Shown piece by piece: positions 15,040-16,419 of a stretch of DNA of 16,419 bases. The notes under the pieces are model-generated. The model saw nothing but the letters and a program-made list of their open reading frames with translations. It did no database searches and was not told the origin of the DNA. Source of the DNA: Casp-actino8 sp040381935 (lineage in GTDB: Bacteria; Actinomycetota; Acidimicrobiia; Acidimicrobiales; Ilumatobacteraceae); NCBI GenBank assembly GCA_040381935.1, contig JBEIGJ010000037.1, positions 1-16,419 of the forward strand. The letters are read 5' to 3'. The translations under genes were made by a program, and so were the position numbers. Position 1 is the first letter of the stretch; the number at the start of each line of letters is the position of its first letter.

Positions 15040-15767
15040 ATGGATTCACGGCAGTTCCTCGTTTGAGTGCCTGGGGAGTTACCGGCATCGGCGAGGTCAC
15101 ATCTGGAGATCAGATCGGTGACATTGTGATTGAGGCCTGTCAGGGCGAACCCAACGGACCTTTGCTGGACGGTGATGTCATCGTGGTCACCCAAAAGATC
15201 GTCTCCAAGGCCGAGGGGCGCATGGTTGAAATTGATGCCGACGATCCGCTCTCGCACAAGTCTTTGGTCGAACAAGAGGCCGTCCGAATCGTCCGTCGTC
15301 GGGGCGACTTGATCATTACCGAGACCACACACGGTTTCATTTGTGCCAATAGTGGAATCGATCTCTCCAATGTCGAAAGGGGCTGGGCCGCACTTCTGCC
15401 AATCGACAGTGACCGCTCAGCGCGCCGTATTCACGACATCATCAAGGCGAAACTCGGCATTCACGTGGGCGTGATCATTTCCGATACTTTCGGCCGACCT
15501 TGGCGGAGGGGTCTCACCGACGTAGCAATTGGCGTCGCTGGTATTGCGGCAGTCGTCGACCTACGAGGCACCCCCGATGCCCTTGGTCGAACGATGCAAG
15601 TCACAGAAGTGTGTGTGGCTGATGAGATCGCCTCGGCCGCTGAATTGGTGATGGGCAAGTCCAATGGCATCCCTGTGGCGATCGTGCGCGGCGTGGAGCC
15701 ATCATGGTTGCGCGCTTCATCGATCTCCGAGATCGTCCGCCCGCCGGGAGAAGATCTCTTTCGCTGA
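15036..15767 (+). CDS. cofE: Coenzyme F420:L-glutamate ligase, single-domain form
   Basis: A 243-residue GTP-dependent ligase that adds L-glutamate residues to F420-0. Conserved segments are VVTQKIVSKAEGR (50-62), ETTHGFICANSGIDLSNV (96-113), ISDTFGRPWRRGLTDVAIGVAG (148-169) and IVRGVEPSW (216-224), which include the metal- and GTP-binding region known from archaeal CofE. The length equals the archaeal single-domain enzyme. Mycobacterial FbiB is about 200 residues longer because a C-terminal FMN-dependent nitroreductase-like domain reduces dehydro-F420-0. That domain is absent here: the frame stops right after the ligase domain and the next gene is on the other strand. The ATG overlaps the cofD stop and has AGGAGG upstream. 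The 3' end converges with the SDR gene, four bases away. Confidence 0.96.
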   Translation: MNGFTAVPRLSAWGVTGIGEVTSGDQIGDIVIEACQGEPNGPLLDGDVIVVTQKIVSKAEGRMVEIDADDPLSHKSLVEQEAVRIVRRRGDLIITETTHGFICANSGIDLSNVERGWAALLPIDSDRSARRIHDIIKAKLGIHVGVIISDTFGRPWRRGLTDVAIGVAGIAAVVDLRGTPDALGRTMQVTEVCVADEIASAAELVMGKSNGIPVAIVRGVEPSWLRASSISEIVRPPGEDLFR

Positions 15768-15771
15768 ATGA

Positions 15772-16419
15772 TCAGGCATCCGTTGATGCCAAGAGCGAAC
15801 GCACGCCTTCTTGTACCGAGGTCCACGCCGACCAGCCAAGGTGTAGTCGGGCCCGAGAGGACGACAGAGCCAAACGGGAATAATCATGAAGCGGTTTGGT
15901 AACACGCTGAGGTTCGACACGCCCACCCATCAGCGCCCACAGTTCATTGATACTGGTCTGGTTACCAGTACCGACATTCAGAACCAAACCGCCGCCACGG
16001 TTCAATGACCGAGCAAGAGCGTCAACGGCGTCGTCGACAAAGAGCAAATCACGGGTTTGTCGACCGTCACCGTAGATGACTCCCGGCTGACTCTGTGATC
16101 GAACTGCGAGAAAGCGTGAGACAACGTTATTGTCCTCTCGTTGACGAGATCCGTAGACCGTCGACAACGCCAATGCAGTGAACTCGATGTCATGATCCTG
16201 GCGATAGAGTTCGAGTAATTCGATGATGGCAATGGCAACTACTCCAGCCACACCCACCGGCTGACGTTGACGATCCTCTTTGACCGGAAGATCACGCGCT
16301 GCCAGTTCTCCGTACAGCAGGCCTGCCGGAATCGTGACCACAACCTTGCCCACTTTGGCCTGACGGGCGGCTTCCAAAGTCGACGCAACCAAGGCAAAGG
16401 ACTTCACCGCTCCCGCTAA
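15772..16419 (-). CDS. UDP-sugar epimerase-like SDR lacking the catalytic triad (5' end outside window)
   Basis: The frame is open from the right window edge to a TGA at 15772-15774 and gives 215 residues. This is the C-terminal two thirds of an extended SDR of the UDP-glucose 4-epimerase/dehydratase type; the N-terminal NAD-binding motif must lie outside. A GTG at 16407 is unlikely to be the true start, because homology continues to the edge. Clear family elements are LLYGE (34-38), LSTVYGSRQR (85-94), VIYGDGRQTRDLLFVDDAVDA (114-134) and LNVGTGNQTSINEL (147-160). However, the segment aligned with the canonical PYGVSK (YxxxK) reads PVGVAG at 54-59, so Tyr becomes Val and Lys becomes Gly. The Ser/Thr strand reads VVTIPAGLLYG, with Ala where the catalytic Ser is expected. 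There is no frameshift or stop. It may be a non-catalytic partner or sugar-nucleotide-binding protein. Confidence 0.85.
   Translation of the reverse strand, partial: LAGAVKSFALVASTLEAARQAKVGKVVVTIPAGLLYGELAARDLPVKEDRQRQPVGVAGVVAIAIIELLELYRQDHDIEFTALALSTVYGSRQREDNNVVSRFLAVRSQSQPGVIYGDGRQTRDLLFVDDAVDALARSLNRGGGLVLNVGTGNQTSINELWALMGGRVEPQRVTKPLHDYSRLALSSSRARLHLGWSAWTSVQEGVRSLLASTDA

Noticed and set aside
1..16419. Search for CRISPR arrays, tRNA or rRNA genes, insertion sequences, integrases, toxin-antitoxin or anti-phage genes.
   Set aside because: No spaced repeats, cloverleaf-like segments, terminal inverted repeats, transposase or defence motifs were seen on either strand. The CPBP protease has an 'Abi' family name but nothing else points to phage defence.

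Overview
The window looks like chromosomal DNA of a mid-GC actinobacterium. My best guess is the Acidimicrobiia or a related deep branch, but there is no rRNA or other marker to prove this. The clues are the F420 genes cofD and cofE, the actinobacterial families DUF3499 and DUF5719, frequent GTG starts, ATGA/GTGA overlaps between genes, and possible leaderless promoters. I see no tRNA, rRNA, CRISPR array, insertion sequence or phage gene. There is no gene-free stretch longer than about 170 bases.

Layout, left to right. (1) On the minus strand, reading towards position 1: a small DUF3499 zinc-ribbon gene, a CPBP/Abi intramembrane protease, and a large multi-pass membrane protein of the PTPS-related/GT-C type that is cut by the window edge. 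(2) Diverging from these on the plus strand: ftsH. (3) On the minus strand (10166 to 5043): a 1070-residue fusion of a GT2 glycosyltransferase with a membrane domain, then a DUF5719-like exported protein with four internal repeats, then a membrane-anchored thioredoxin. (4) Diverging again on the plus strand: a MOP-superfamily flippase. (5) On the minus strand: gmd, GDP-mannose 4,6-dehydratase. (6) On the plus strand: a GT4 glycosyltransferase, cofD and cofE, joined by 4-base overlaps. (7) On the minus strand at the right edge: the C-terminal part of a UDP-sugar epimerase-like SDR whose catalytic residues appear to be lost.

Taken together, most genes fit cell-envelope glycan synthesis and export: nucleotide-sugar modification (Gmd, SDR), cytoplasmic transfer (GT4, GT2), membrane translocation (flippase) and outer-face steps or accessory proteins (GT2 fusion C-terminus, PTPS-like protein, DUF5719 protein). 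Protein quality control (FtsH, CPBP protease, thioredoxin) and F420 biosynthesis are interleaved. In mycobacteria fbiA-fbiB also lie near a DUF3499 gene and mannose-activation and rhamnosyltransferase genes, so the association of F420 with mannose/envelope genes looks like an old actinobacterial neighbourhood.

The points most worth attention are the SDR without its Ser/Tyr/Lys triad, the single-domain CofE without the FbiB reductase domain, the four-repeat DUF5719 protein with exactly two cysteines next to a thioredoxin, and a shared TANNNT-N6-ATG start arrangement at three places.
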